64,000 bases of DNA from Blautia sp. (GTDB taxonomy: Bacteria; Bacillota; Clostridia; Lachnospirales; Lachnospiraceae): NCBI GenBank assembly GCA_023664455.1, contig JAMPFM010000002.1, forward strand, positions 1 through 64,000, given 5' to 3'. Below the pieces are notes generated by a model. That model was not told the DNA's origin and did no database searches. It saw only the letters and a list, made by a program, of their open reading frames with translations. This document shows, one piece after another, positions 44,055 through 52,009 of this stretch. The translations under genes and the position numbers were made by a program. The first letter of the stretch is position 1; the number at the start of each line of letters is the position of its first letter.

Positions 44055-44094
44055 CAGATTTTATCCCCCTGTTTATCTGCCGCCCAGGACAACG

Positions 44095-44724
44095 CTAACC
44101 AAAGCCTTCCCTGAGTTTTTCCAACGCTTTCTTTTCAATCCTGGATACATAGCTTCTGGATATTCCCAGACTCTTTCCAATTTCCCGCTGGGTCACTTCC
44201 CTGTCGCCGGCAAGACCATAGCGCAGAATCAGTATCTCTTTTTCCCGCTTATCCAGTCTGTCGTTCAAAAGTCCCGTCAGGCGTTTTAAATGTTCTTCTA
44301 CCTCCATCCGGTCTATCACGTCAGGCTGTTCCTGCTCGATGATATCCAGAAGGTTAATTTCATTTCCTTCCCTGTCGGTTCCGATAGGCTCGTAAAGCGA
44401 TACCTCTCTGGAAGTTTTCTTTCTTGCCCGCAGCAGCATCAACAATTCGTTATCGATGCACCTGGAAGCATATGTGCTGAGTTTGCCTTTCCCTGCGTCA
44501 AAAGAATCTATCGCCTTGATGAGTCCGATTGTCCCCGTCGAAATTAAATCTTCCATATCCTCATCAACATTCTGGTATTTCTTGGCAATATGCGCCACCA
44601 GACGAAGATTGTGTTCAACCAGTATTTCTTTGGCAGTCTGCCTTTGCCCGCTGTTTCCTTCTTTCAACTGGCGAAGATATGCGGCTTCTTCTTTCGCCGT
44701 CAGCGGTTGTTTAAATGTTTTCAA
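44095..44724 (-). CDS. sigK: Sporulation sigma factor SigK, without prosequence
   Basis: Sigma-70-family factor of the mother-cell late sporulation type: TAKEEAAYLRQLKEGNSGQR, HNLRLVAHIAKKY, EDLISTGTIGLIKAIDSF, STYASRCIDNELLMLLRARK and the region 4 helix-turn-helix TQREIGKSLGISRSYVSRIE. The pattern follows SigK closely (YEPIGTDREGNEINLLD). It begins directly at the conserved domain, with none of the roughly 20-residue inhibitory prosequence of Bacillus pro-SigK, as in some clostridia. No skin element interrupts it. The start is TTG at 44724; no in-frame ATG lies between it and an upstream stop. Confidence 0.88.
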   Translation of the reverse strand: MKTFKQPLTAKEEAAYLRQLKEGNSGQRQTAKEILVEHNLRLVAHIAKKYQNVDEDMEDLISTGTIGLIKAIDSFDAGKGKLSTYASRCIDNELLMLLRARKKTSREVSLYEPIGTDREGNEINLLDIIEQEQPDVIDRMEVEEHLKRLTGLLNDRLDKREKEILILRYGLAGDREVTQREIGKSLGISRSYVSRIEKKALEKLREGFG

Positions 44725-44744
44725 AAGAAGCCCCCAAAGTTCAT
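44721..44744 (-). CDS. Possible seven-residue leader ORF overlapping the sigK start
   Basis: An AGGAT-preceded ATG at 44744 begins MNFGGFF and ends at TGA (44723-44721), overlapping the TTG start of sigK by two bases (TTGA). This is a classic layout for translational coupling: a terminating ribosome would restart at the weak TTG. It is too short to prove by coding potential. Confidence 0.3.
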   Translation of the reverse strand: MNFGGFF

Positions 44745-44860
44745 TTATCCTATTCTATGACTCTGGGACAGTGCAAGTGCCTTTCCACCCAAAATAAAAA
44801 TACTGAAAATATAAATCGAAATTTACCACAATTTACTGTAATAAAGTACACGATAAAATT

Positions 44861-44889
44861 ATTATACAGACATTTTGTATAAAATTCAA
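44861..44889 (-). promoter_or_regulatory. SigA-type promoter of sigK-(HD-GYP)-pilT
   Basis: Minus-strand TTGAAT (44889-44884), 17-base spacer, TATAAT (44866-44861), about 130 bp before the sigK start. A sigma-E-type site, expected for a sporulation sigma gene, is not obvious to me. A vegetative promoter would fit the downstream pilT. Confidence 0.6.
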
Positions 44890-44923
44890 TACAATTTTAC
44901 TAAGTGACGCGGAAAGTGAAAGC

Positions 44924-44959
44924 CGACATAGAAATCCTGCAGCTGCAGACCTCTATGTC
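44924..44959 (-). terminator. Hairpin at the end of hemW
   Basis: GACATAGA and TCTATGTC pair over 8 bp, with the palindrome CTGCAGCTGCAG inside. It begins at the hemW stop codon. No clear T-run follows, so termination is uncertain. Confidence 0.45.
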
Positions 44960-46104
44960 AGCAGAAACTGTGCCATCACATAATTGCTGATATCAATTCC
45001 ATAGGTGGTAAGCCTTACGGAATCATCTACAAGAAGCAGTCCCTGTCTTTGTAATTTTTTCAGGATTTCCCCATAGATACTATTCATGGGAACGCCAAAT
45101 TTCTGTAAAAAATCCTCTTTCCTTACGCCTTTCATCAGACGCAGCCCAAGGAACATAAATTCTTCCATTTGCTCTTCCCTCGTAAGATAACACTTGTTTT
45201 CTTCCCGGATAGCGGGATTGCCCAGCATTTCCCGATAAGTATCAATATCCCGCGGATTACTAAAACGTACTTCCTGCACCATAGAAGCGGCGCCTAGACC
45301 GAATCCCACGTAATTCCCTCTCTGCCAATAGACTTTATTATGAAGGCATTCATAACCTTCCCTGGCATAATTGGATATTTCATAACGGTTGTAACCGTTC
45401 TGGGACAGGATTTCTCCTGTCAGCCCATAGAGCTGCCTGTCCTCTTCCTCACCCGGAAATGTCAGTTCCTTCTGGTGTTCATAAAACCATGTGCCTTCTT
45501 CCAGAATCAGGCTGTACGCCGAAATGTGCTGCGGTCCGTATGCCAGAACCTTTTGCAGCGTATCACGGTATGAAGATAACGTCTGTTTCGGAATCGCTGA
45601 CATCAAATCCACATTGATATTCTGGAATCCAGCCCGCCTTGCCGCTTCATAAGTATGGCAGAAATCTTCATAGTCATGGATTCTGCCCAGAATTTTCAGT
45701 TCCTCATCATTCGCAGTCTGCAATCCGATGCTCAGGCGGTTGATACCTGTCTGGCGATAAACGATAAGTTTGTCCTCTGTCACCGTGCCGGGATTGACTT
45801 CTATCGTTATTTCCGGCTCTTCCACAAAAGTTAAATCCTGTTTTAACTCATGAATTATCGTTTCTATCGCGTCTGCTTCTAAGATGGAAGGCGTTCCGCC
45901 GCCGATAAAAACAGATATCACTTGATACTCTTTATATAATAACGATTGATTTTTTATTTCTTTCAATAACAATGCCAGGTATTCCCGCCTTTCCTCTTCG
46001 GAAGACGTACCGGACAGGAAATCGCAATAGCGGCATTTTCTGATGCAAAAAGGAATATGGATATAAACGCTTAACTCCCGCATACCAATAACCACGCCTT
46101 TCAC
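44953..46104 (-). CDS. hemW: Radical SAM heme chaperone HemW
   Basis: HemW is a radical-SAM protein related to HemN that binds heme and is thought to insert it into target proteins. The radical SAM motif is CIRKCRYC (Cys-x3-Cys-x2-Cys) near residues 20-27 of the long form, after VYIHIPF. Glycine-rich GGGTPSILEA, LSIGLQTANDEELKILGR and the C-terminal HemN domain (QMEEFMFLGLRLMKGVRKED) follow. I report the GTG start at 46104, with AGGAA upstream; an ATG at 46083 (MRELSVYIHI) is an alternative close to the family start. It follows lepA by 6 bp. Confidence 0.85.
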   Translation of the reverse strand: MKGVVIGMRELSVYIHIPFCIRKCRYCDFLSGTSSEEERREYLALLLKEIKNQSLLYKEYQVISVFIGGGTPSILEADAIETIIHELKQDLTFVEEPEITIEVNPGTVTEDKLIVYRQTGINRLSIGLQTANDEELKILGRIHDYEDFCHTYEAARRAGFQNINVDLMSAIPKQTLSSYRDTLQKVLAYGPQHISAYSLILEEGTWFYEHQKELTFPGEEEDRQLYGLTGEILSQNGYNRYEISNYAREGYECLHNKVYWQRGNYVGFGLGAASMVQEVRFSNPRDIDTYREMLGNPAIREENKCYLTREEQMEEFMFLGLRLMKGVRKEDFLQKFGVPMNSIYGEILKKLQRQGLLLVDDSVRLTTYGIDISNYVMAQFLLT

Positions 46105-46110
46105 GATTTC

Positions 46111-47919
46111 CTAATTCTCATCCAGTTTCAGCACGCTCATGAACGCGCTCTGCGGAATTTCCACGTTTCCTATCTGGCGCATCCGCTTCTTGCCTTCTTT
46201 CTGCTTCTCTAAGAGCTTCTTTTTACGGGTAATATCCCCGCCGTAGCATTTTGCAAGGACATCTTTGCGCATTGCCTTCACGGTTTCCCTCGCGATGATT
46301 TTACCGCCCACCGCCGCCTGAATGGGAATTTCAAACAGGTGTCTGGGAATTTCGCCTTTCAGTTTCTCGCACATCTTCCGCCCCCGCTCATAAGCGCTGT
46401 CCGCATGGACGATAAAAGAAAGCGCGTCCACCTCTTCATGATTAATCAGGATATCCAGCTTGACCAGCTTCGACTCCTCATACCCTTTCAGCTCATAATC
46501 AAAAGAAGCATATCCTCTAGAGCGGGATTTCAAGGCGTCGAAGAAATCATATATGATTTCATTCAAAGGTAAATCGTATTTTAACAAAGCCCTGGAAGCC
46601 TCAATATATTCCGTACTGCCATAGCGTCCGCGCCTTTCCTGGCAAAGCTGCATAATCGGTCCGATAAATTCCGTCGTCACCATGATTTCCGCACTGACGA
46701 CAGGTTCTTCCATATAGTCAATCTCGGAAGCATCGGGCAGATTAGAGGGATTCGTCAGTTCCAGCATTTCCCCATTCGTCTTATGCACACGATAAATAAC
46801 ACCCGGTGCGGTTGTTACTAAATCCAGATTATATTCCCGTTCCAGCCGCTCCTGTATGATTTCTAAATGCAGCAGCCCCAAAAAGCCGCAGCGGAACCCA
46901 AAGCCTAGCGCGATGGAAGTTTCCGGCTCATAATTTAGGGAAGCGTCATTTAAACGGAGCTTCTCCAGAGCATCCCGCAAATCGGGATATTTTGCGCCAT
47001 CCGCCGGATACATGCCGCAGTAAACCATAGAGTTGACTTTCTTATAGCCCGGCAAGGGCTCCTTACACGGATTGGTAACATCTGTTATTGTATCCCCCAC
47101 CGCCGTATCTTTTACATTCTTAATGGAAGCCGTCAGATAACCCACCATCCCCGCTGAAAGCTCCTCGCAGGGGATAAACTGTCCCGCGCCAAAATAACCG
47201 ACTTCCACTACTTCCGCCGTCGCCCCGGTCGCCATCATTCTGATATTGGCGCCTTTACGGACAGTCCCCTCCATAATCCTGCAAAAGACGATGACGCCTT
47301 TATAAGAATCATAGACGGAATCAAAAATAAGCGCCTGTAAGGGGTTGTCCGGGCTGCCCTTGGGGGCGGGGATTTTGGCTACTACCGCCTCTAACACCTC
47401 ATCGATGCCGATTCCGTTTTTCGCGGAAATCAGCGGGGCGTCCTGGGCTTCTATCCCGATGACGTCCTCGATTTCATTTTTTACCCGCTCCGGGTCTGCG
47501 CTGGGTAAATCGATTTTGTTGATGACCGGAAATACATCTAAATCATGATCCAGCGCAAGGTACACATTCGCCAGCGTCTGCGCCTCGATGCCCTGCGCCG
47601 CGTCCACTACCAGAATCGCGCCGTCACATGCTGCAAGGCTTCTGCTGACTTCATAGTTAAAATCCACATGCCCCGGCGTATCGATTAGATTAAAAATATA
47701 TTCTTGTCCGTCTTTCGCCTGATAGACGATACGGACCGTCTGCGCCTTGATGGTAATGCCTCTTTCCCGCTCCAGCTCCATATTATCCAGAACCTGCGCC
47801 TGCATTTCCCTGCTGGTAAGCAGTCCCGTTTTCTCTATAATTCTATCCGCAAGCGTCGATTTGCCATGATCGATGTGCGCCACGATACAAAAATTCCTAA
47901 TTCTGCTCTGCTCTGTCAT
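46111..47919 (-). CDS. lepA: Elongation factor 4 (LepA)
   Basis: Ribosome-dependent GTPase LepA/EF4, involved in ribosome biogenesis or back-translocation. G-domain motifs: [16 protein letters not shown] near 13-28, [18 protein letters not shown] and [10 protein letters not shown]. Domains II-V and the LepA C-terminal tail ([20 protein letters not shown], then [18 protein letters not shown]) are intact. 602 residues, normal. ATG at 47919 follows AGGATAG. The promoter is at 47996-48024, and hemW is the downstream operon partner, as in many Firmicutes. Confidence 0.98.
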   Translation of the reverse strand: MTEQSRIRNFCIVAHIDHGKSTLADRIIEKTGLLTSREMQAQVLDNMELERERGITIKAQTVRIVYQAKDGQEYIFNLIDTPGHVDFNYEVSRSLAACDGAILVVDAAQGIEAQTLANVYLALDHDLDVFPVINKIDLPSADPERVKNEIEDVIGIEAQDAPLISAKNGIGIDEVLEAVVAKIPAPKGSPDNPLQALIFDSVYDSYKGVIVFCRIMEGTVRKGANIRMMATGATAEVVEVGYFGAGQFIPCEELSAGMVGYLTASIKNVKDTAVGDTITDVTNPCKEPLPGYKKVNSMVYCGMYPADGAKYPDLRDALEKLRLNDASLNYEPETSIALGFGFRCGFLGLLHLEIIQERLEREYNLDLVTTAPGVIYRVHKTNGEMLELTNPSNLPDASEIDYMEEPVVSAEIMVTTEFIGPIMQLCQERRGRYGSTEYIEASRALLKYDLPLNEIIYDFFDALKSRSRGYASFDYELKGYEESKLVKLDILINHEEVDALSFIVHADSAYERGRKMCEKLKGEIPRHLFEIPIQAAVGGKIIARETVKAMRKDVLAKCYGGDITRKKKLLEKQKEGKKRMRQIGNVEIPQSAFMSVLKLDEN

Positions 47920-47995
47920 TGCTATCCTATTGCCTTTCCTTACCGTCTGCCACGCGAGGCGGTAACGTTTCCATTTCCTAAAACCACGTAAAATT

Positions 47996-48024
47996 AGTAT
48001 AGCAAATTCCGCATCTTATGTCTA
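47996..48024 (-). promoter_or_regulatory. SigA-type promoter of lepA-hemW
   Basis: Minus-strand TAGACA (48024-48019), 17-base spacer, TATACT (48001-47996), about 75 bp before lepA, just beyond the spoIIP stop codon. Confidence 0.6.
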
Positions 48025-48035
48025 GAAAGGCTTTT

Positions 48036-49397
48036 TCAAAAATCCCTGTCCGGCTCCTCCCCCGACAATACCAGATGAATTACATGCGCCAGCGGGTCGA
48101 TGGCATTCATGATTTCCTCTACCGTATTTGTCTGTGCTCCTAACTCAATCAGCAGGGATTTGGGGCGTAGGTGCATATTATAACGATAAGCTTTCAGATA
48201 AATCCGCCTTGCAATGCCGGGATAATATTCATTGCTTGCCGTCTGCATCTGCAAAGACAGGGCAAGATTATCATCCAGATAGGGGTTTTCCAAAGATTCA
48301 ATCGCCCCGTTTTTCGCCGTTCTGCTCAGTCCGTTGAAAAACATGTACTGTGCCGTGGGTCTTCCCTGTAAATCCACAACCAGCCTTTTATCTGCAGGCA
48401 TCGCGTCTCTATGTAAATCGATAACCAACTCAATCGAGGGATTCTCTGAGAGCAGCTTCTCAATGGCGGGGAGCGCGTCACTATAGGAATAATCCCGCGA
48501 TTCCTTATCGAAACTTTCCGTATAGTGGATGACATGATAACCGTATTTGTCACGCAAAAGCTGCGTCAGTTTTTCCCCGGCTCCTACAATCGTAGTGCTC
48601 TCATCGCCTTCTATGGAGTCTACAAAAGCTTCCTGGGAATGGGTATGATAGATGAGAATCTGCGGCATATCATTACTTCCCTGCATCCGCATATCCTTAG
48701 AAAGCAGCTTTTCCAGATTTAACAGCTCCTGCCCCGCCGTGGTGGTAGAGTCTATGGCATAAAAAGCCTTGACAAGATCCTCATAGCTTTGTAAAGTGTC
48801 CCACTGATAGCGGTATACCGGCTCCTCTACCTCGTGAAAAACTGCATTGACTGTATTATTTTCCGTTCCGGCGTTCCCGTCCTCTTTTTCCCCCGGCGCT
48901 GTTTCCCCGGCGGCCTGCTCATTTTCCGTTAAAAAGGCATTTTCCAGCCCCTTATCAAGATGAATGGCGTCTTCCTCATACTCCAGGGAGCCTTCCGCAA
49001 TTTCTTTCCGGTTCTCGTCTGAGCCTTCCAGAATCAATAATTCCTCGTAATCGCTTTCCCCCTGCGCCAAGCTGTCATATTCTTCTGGGTATTCCATGCT
49101 AAACAGAAGAACCGGAAAGTTTTCCAGTACCATCCGATCCAATAAATTATAGGTGTTATTTTTATATCCTGCCCATAGCGCTGAGGTCCCAGGCATCCAT
49201 ATATCCATAACGGATTGCTCCAGCCATGACTGTAAGCCGGGATTATCCTGCGCCTCTTCTCTATGGAAGTCTTGATAAAACTCCCAAAAAACAGAAAATA
49301 CCGCCATAACGCATAAAACCAAAAGCAAAATGCGCAGGATACCGCGCCCGATATGAATTTGATTGCCCCATTTTAACCGTAACCGCATTTTTTTCAT
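48036..49397 (-). CDS. spoIIP: Stage II sporulation protein P
   Basis: SpoIIP is a membrane-anchored peptidoglycan amidase/endopeptidase that works with SpoIID and SpoIIM in septal thinning and engulfment. One membrane segment near residues 20-40 (ILRILLLVLCVMAVFSVFW), an acidic linker to about 200, then the catalytic domain with ILIYHTHSQEAFVDSIEG (His motif), VIDLHRDAMPADK and LLIELGAQTNTVEEIMNAID. Length 453 is within the family range. It follows gpr by 73 bp; gpr and spoIIP are also adjacent in Bacillus. Confidence 0.93.
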   Translation of the reverse strand: MKKMRLRLKWGNQIHIGRGILRILLLVLCVMAVFSVFWEFYQDFHREEAQDNPGLQSWLEQSVMDIWMPGTSALWAGYKNNTYNLLDRMVLENFPVLLFSMEYPEEYDSLAQGESDYEELLILEGSDENRKEIAEGSLEYEEDAIHLDKGLENAFLTENEQAAGETAPGEKEDGNAGTENNTVNAVFHEVEEPVYRYQWDTLQSYEDLVKAFYAIDSTTTAGQELLNLEKLLSKDMRMQGSNDMPQILIYHTHSQEAFVDSIEGDESTTIVGAGEKLTQLLRDKYGYHVIHYTESFDKESRDYSYSDALPAIEKLLSENPSIELVIDLHRDAMPADKRLVVDLQGRPTAQYMFFNGLSRTAKNGAIESLENPYLDDNLALSLQMQTASNEYYPGIARRIYLKAYRYNMHLRPKSLLIELGAQTNTVEEIMNAIDPLAHVIHLVLSGEEPDRDF

Positions 49398-49470
49398 GTA
49401 TCCGCTTCATCCCATCCGGGCTTTTACACTTTCCAGACAGCCCCTCATTTATTATATGAAGGCATGGAAG

Positions 49471-50346
49471 CTAACATGATATTGAGATATCCAGCGCCTT
49501 GTTCAAGGCGTCACAAAGAATATGGCTAATCTGCTGTACCTGAAAATCCACATCTTTACTTGTCACATACATATTATTCAGCTCGGAAAGAGCGCTGGGG
49601 TATTCGCCAATGGCATCGCCTACGATGGTCGCTGCATCGACTACCGTGGGCACGCCTATCGCAAGCACCGGAACATGCAGACTTTCCTGCGTCAGGGCAT
49701 TTCTATGATTGCCTACCCCGGAGCCGGGATGGATGCCGGTATTGGTAATCTGTATGGTACGGTTCAGGCGTTTGGTTGACCTTGCTGCCAAGGCGTCAAT
49801 GACAATCACCTGATCCGGATTGGTCTGCTCGATGACCCCTTTGATAATTTCCGCCGATTCCATACCCGTCTTTGCCATAACGCCGGGCACCAGACTGCTG
49901 ACCATGTGCATTTTGGAGCAGTTATACGCCACTTTCCCGTATTCCATTACGATATGCCTGTTGACAAAAAGATTATCTACTACGTTAGGACCGAGGGAAT
50001 CTGCGGTCACGTCCCGGTTGCCGAGTCCGACTACCAGAACGGATTTTTCCTCTTCCGGCTCCGCTATCAGCTTCCTGATTTCCTGCGCAAGAATGTCCGA
50101 TATTTCCTGATGGTAGTCCTCTTCCGGCTCAATCATTCCCGGCGCCTCCAATGTCACATAGATTCCCATAGGTTTTCCCATTGCGCGGGCGCCATTTTTT
50201 GTCTCAATCACAACTTTGGTAATGTGCACATCGCTATCCTCGTCGTAATTTTCTTCCACTTTTATTCCATGAACTGCGTTTTCTTTTCCATCAATACCTT
50301 CCCTGGCTTCCAGCGCCAGATCCGTTCTGATTTGAAACCACCCCAT
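49471..50346 (-). CDS. gpr: Germination protease GPR
   Basis: GPR is made in the forespore as an inactive zymogen and degrades the small acid-soluble DNA-binding proteins during germination. The family signature is present: TDLALEAREGI, VVGLGNRDVTADSLGPNVVD, VSSLVPGVMAKTGMESAEII, DALAARSTKRLNRTIQITNT and GVGNHRNALTQESLHVPVLA. 291 residues (Bacillus GPR has a longer propeptide). The leader 50347-50415 contains GCATATTA, which fits a forespore-type -10 (CATnnTA), but the -35 spacing is poor. Confidence 0.93.
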   Translation of the reverse strand: MGWFQIRTDLALEAREGIDGKENAVHGIKVEENYDEDSDVHITKVVIETKNGARAMGKPMGIYVTLEAPGMIEPEEDYHQEISDILAQEIRKLIAEPEEEKSVLVVGLGNRDVTADSLGPNVVDNLFVNRHIVMEYGKVAYNCSKMHMVSSLVPGVMAKTGMESAEIIKGVIEQTNPDQVIVIDALAARSTKRLNRTIQITNTGIHPGSGVGNHRNALTQESLHVPVLAIGVPTVVDAATIVGDAIGEYPSALSELNNMYVTSKDVDFQVQQISHILCDALNKALDISISC

Positions 50347-50414
50347 ACGTCATGTCCTCGTTTCTTCTTCCTTTTTCTCTGTTATAATATGCAGATTATG
50401 GTTGTATTGCGTAT

Positions 50415-50518
50415 ACCGCCATGCAACCTCGATTCCGCTTTGCTTCATCTCGGTTCGGGCTTGCCAACCGCCATGCAACCTCGATTCCGCTCCGCTTCAT
50501 CTCGGTTCGGGCTTGCGC
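50415..50518. repeat. 52-bp tandem duplication between gpr and rpsT
   Basis: Two copies, 50415-50466 and 50467-50518, of a unit starting ACCGCCATGCAACCTCGATT and ending GGTTCGGGCTTGC. They differ at only a few positions (TTTG/TCCG, CCA/GCG). No ORF or RNA family is recognised in it. Confidence 0.85.
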
Positions 50519-50523
50519 CCTAT

Positions 50524-50585
50524 ACCTGCATATCATAGCTGCCAAATATGTGCAGGCACACATTTGTCTGCTATGATATGCAGGT
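50524..50585. repeat. Long perfect hairpin between gpr and rpsT
   Basis: ACCTGCATATCATAGC (50524-50539) and GCTATGATATGCAGGT (50570-50585) form a perfect 16-bp stem. Inside, CAAATATGTG and CACACATTTG extend it with one mismatch, leaving a CAGG-type loop. No T-run follows on either strand. It may terminate gpr antisense reading, or be a palindromic repeat or protein-binding site. Confidence 0.7.
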
Positions 50586-50624
50586 GCATGGCTTTATTTT
50601 TCGCAATATTTTTGAAATTATGTA

Positions 50625-50653
50625 TTGACATAAATTGGGGTTTATTCTACAAT
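50625..50653 (+). promoter_or_regulatory. Consensus SigA promoter of rpsT
   Basis: Plus-strand TTGACA (50625-50630), 17-base spacer, TACAAT (50648-50653). Start near 50660 gives a leader of about 90 nt. Confidence 0.8.
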
Positions 50654-50662
50654 ATTAGCTGT

Positions 50663-50701
50663 GTGTTCATTAAAACGTCCGTGTCCGGATTAATGAGACA
50701 C
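50663..50701 (+). promoter_or_regulatory. Leader hairpin of rpsT mRNA
   Basis: GTGTTCATTAA (50663-50673) pairs with TTAATGAGACAC (50690-50701) with one bulged G. It occupies most of the untranslated leader. S20 represses its own translation in E. coli, so this structure is a candidate autoregulatory element; that function is inferred. Confidence 0.45.
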
Positions 50702-50750
50702 TTTCCTTAGAGATTTATGATAGAAATAAAGATAATAGGAGGTGTGCATC

Positions 50751-51014
50751 TTGGCTAATATCAAATCTGCGAAGAAGAGAATTTTGGTTAACAGAACGAA
50801 AGCGGAAAGGAATAAAGCGATTAAATCCGGCGTGAAGACTTCTGTTAAGAAAGTGACTGCCGCTATTGCCGCGAACGATAAGGACGCTGCTAAGGCTGCA
50901 TTGACCGCTGCTACGGCTTGCATTGATAAGGCTGCTTCTAAGGGCGTATATCACAAAAATACAGCTTCCAGAAAAGTATCCCGTCTGGCACAGGCAGTTA
51001 ATAAAATGGCTTAA
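50751..51014 (+). CDS. rpsT: 30S ribosomal protein S20
   Basis: S20 (bS20) binds 16S rRNA in the 30S subunit. The protein is ANIKSAKKRILVNRTKAERN, then KAIKSGVKTSVKKVTAAIAA, Lys/Ala-rich and helical, 87 residues. The start is TTG at 50751, eight bases after AGGAGG; a GTG at 50742 would add three residues and is less likely, since the family begins MANIKSA. The weak start may belong to autoregulation. One of only two genes on this strand; it has its own promoter and terminator. Confidence 0.96.
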   Translation: MANIKSAKKRILVNRTKAERNKAIKSGVKTSVKKVTAAIAANDKDAAKAALTAATACIDKAASKGVYHKNTASRKVSRLAQAVNKMA

Positions 51015-51037
51015 TTTGGAATCTAAATAACATATAT

Positions 51038-51074
51038 AAAAACACCCCGTAATACCGTCATATGGGGTGTTTTT
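51038..51074. terminator. Bidirectional terminator after rpsT
   Basis: AAAAACACCCC (51038-51048) and GGGGTGTTTTT (51064-51074) form an 11-bp stem with a 15-base loop. T-runs lie on both strands, so it can stop rpsT and the converging TPM-domain gene. Confidence 0.85.
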
Positions 51075-51127
51075 ATTATGTATAAAATCTGAAAATGACC
51101 TTGCGCATCTAAAATATGACACTCGTG

Positions 51128-52009
51128 TCAGCGGCTGTGTCCGCCGCCGCCATGACTTCCTCCGCCGTGACTGCCGCCTCCTCCGCCGCTATGACCACCG
51201 CCTCCGCTGCTGCTTGATTCAATGCGGTGTTTTACGACGGATTTACGCAGGAAAATATCTTCGTGCCTTACAAAGTCCGCCTGCTGCCCGTTTACATAGG
51301 TTACGGCTGTCGTGGTCTTATTGGCGCTCTTGGATTTCCAGTTCATCGGGATGAAACCTGCAGCCGCAAGCACGCCGATGATAAGAGCCAGCCCCAGCGG
51401 CACGTCCATATGGAACACCCTGCCACCCATCATATCGTCATAGAAATCGTTGACATAGGTCTTATAGGCAAGGTAGGGACTCCATTCCACATAGCGGTAC
51501 ACCCTGTCTAAAATATGGTCGATATCCGCATCAGAATAAGTCTCTTTCACAATACCGGTCGTACAGAACCAGGTATGAATCATTCCGTCATCTTCCCTGG
51601 AATAGTTATCCACCAGAATCACGCCGTCACCGTTAGGCTCATCATAGCCAAATTTCGCCTCTTCATAAAACTGTTCGGCAAAAACCCTGACAAATTCTTC
51701 AGAAGGCACATACGGCTCTATTTCCCTTGCATAGTCTTTTAAGGGTGTATCGAGCGTCACAAGCACGATATCGCAGCCGGTCTCTTTTTCCCTTTTTGCT
51801 ATCAGCTTTTCTAACTTCTGTTCTTCTTTATCGCTTAAAACGTCGGCGCCGTCAAAAACCCGCATCGTAATCAGGCATTCCGTATTGGTTCTTTCATGAT
51901 ATCCTGCCCTGGACGTCATGATATGCATTCCGTTTATCCCCAGAAAAATCAACGCAAGTACAGCAATGATAATATAGATTACCCTAAAAAATTTGAAATA
52001 TGCTTTCAT
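51128..52009 (-). CDS. TPM-domain (TLP18.3/Psb32/MOLO-1) membrane protein
   Basis: A 293-residue protein: N-terminal membrane helix at about 12-30 (VIYIIIAVLALIFLGINGMH), extracytoplasmic TPM domain about 50-190 (VLSDKEEQKLEKLIAKREKE, TGCDIVLVTLD, FGYDEPNGDGVILVDN), a second membrane segment (about 202-220), and a cytoplasmic tail ending in Ser/Gly/His repeats (GGGGHSGGGGGSHGG) that may bind metal. TPM proteins have been linked to photosystem repair and to acetylcholine receptor regulation; the bacterial role is unknown. It starts directly after the TAA of the zinc-ribbon gene. Confidence 0.8.
   Translation of the reverse strand: MKAYFKFFRVIYIIIAVLALIFLGINGMHIMTSRAGYHERTNTECLITMRVFDGADVLSDKEEQKLEKLIAKREKETGCDIVLVTLDTPLKDYAREIEPYVPSEEFVRVFAEQFYEEAKFGYDEPNGDGVILVDNYSREDDGMIHTWFCTTGIVKETYSDADIDHILDRVYRYVEWSPYLAYKTYVNDFYDDMMGGRVFHMDVPLGLALIIGVLAAAGFIPMNWKSKSANKTTTAVTYVNGQQADFVRHEDIFLRKSVVKHRIESSSSGGGGHSGGGGGSHGGGSHGGGGHSR

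Noticed and set aside
44095..44724. Skin-element interruption of sigK
   Set aside because: All conserved regions from the N-terminus to the helix-turn-helix are in one frame.
50415..50518. Two 52-bp repeats as a CRISPR remnant or tRNA-like element
   Set aside because: Adjacent copies without a spacer, and no cloverleaf fold is apparent.
50715..51122. 135-residue minus-strand frame over rpsT
   Set aside because: Antisense to rpsT, which has promoter, AGGAGG and terminator on the plus strand.
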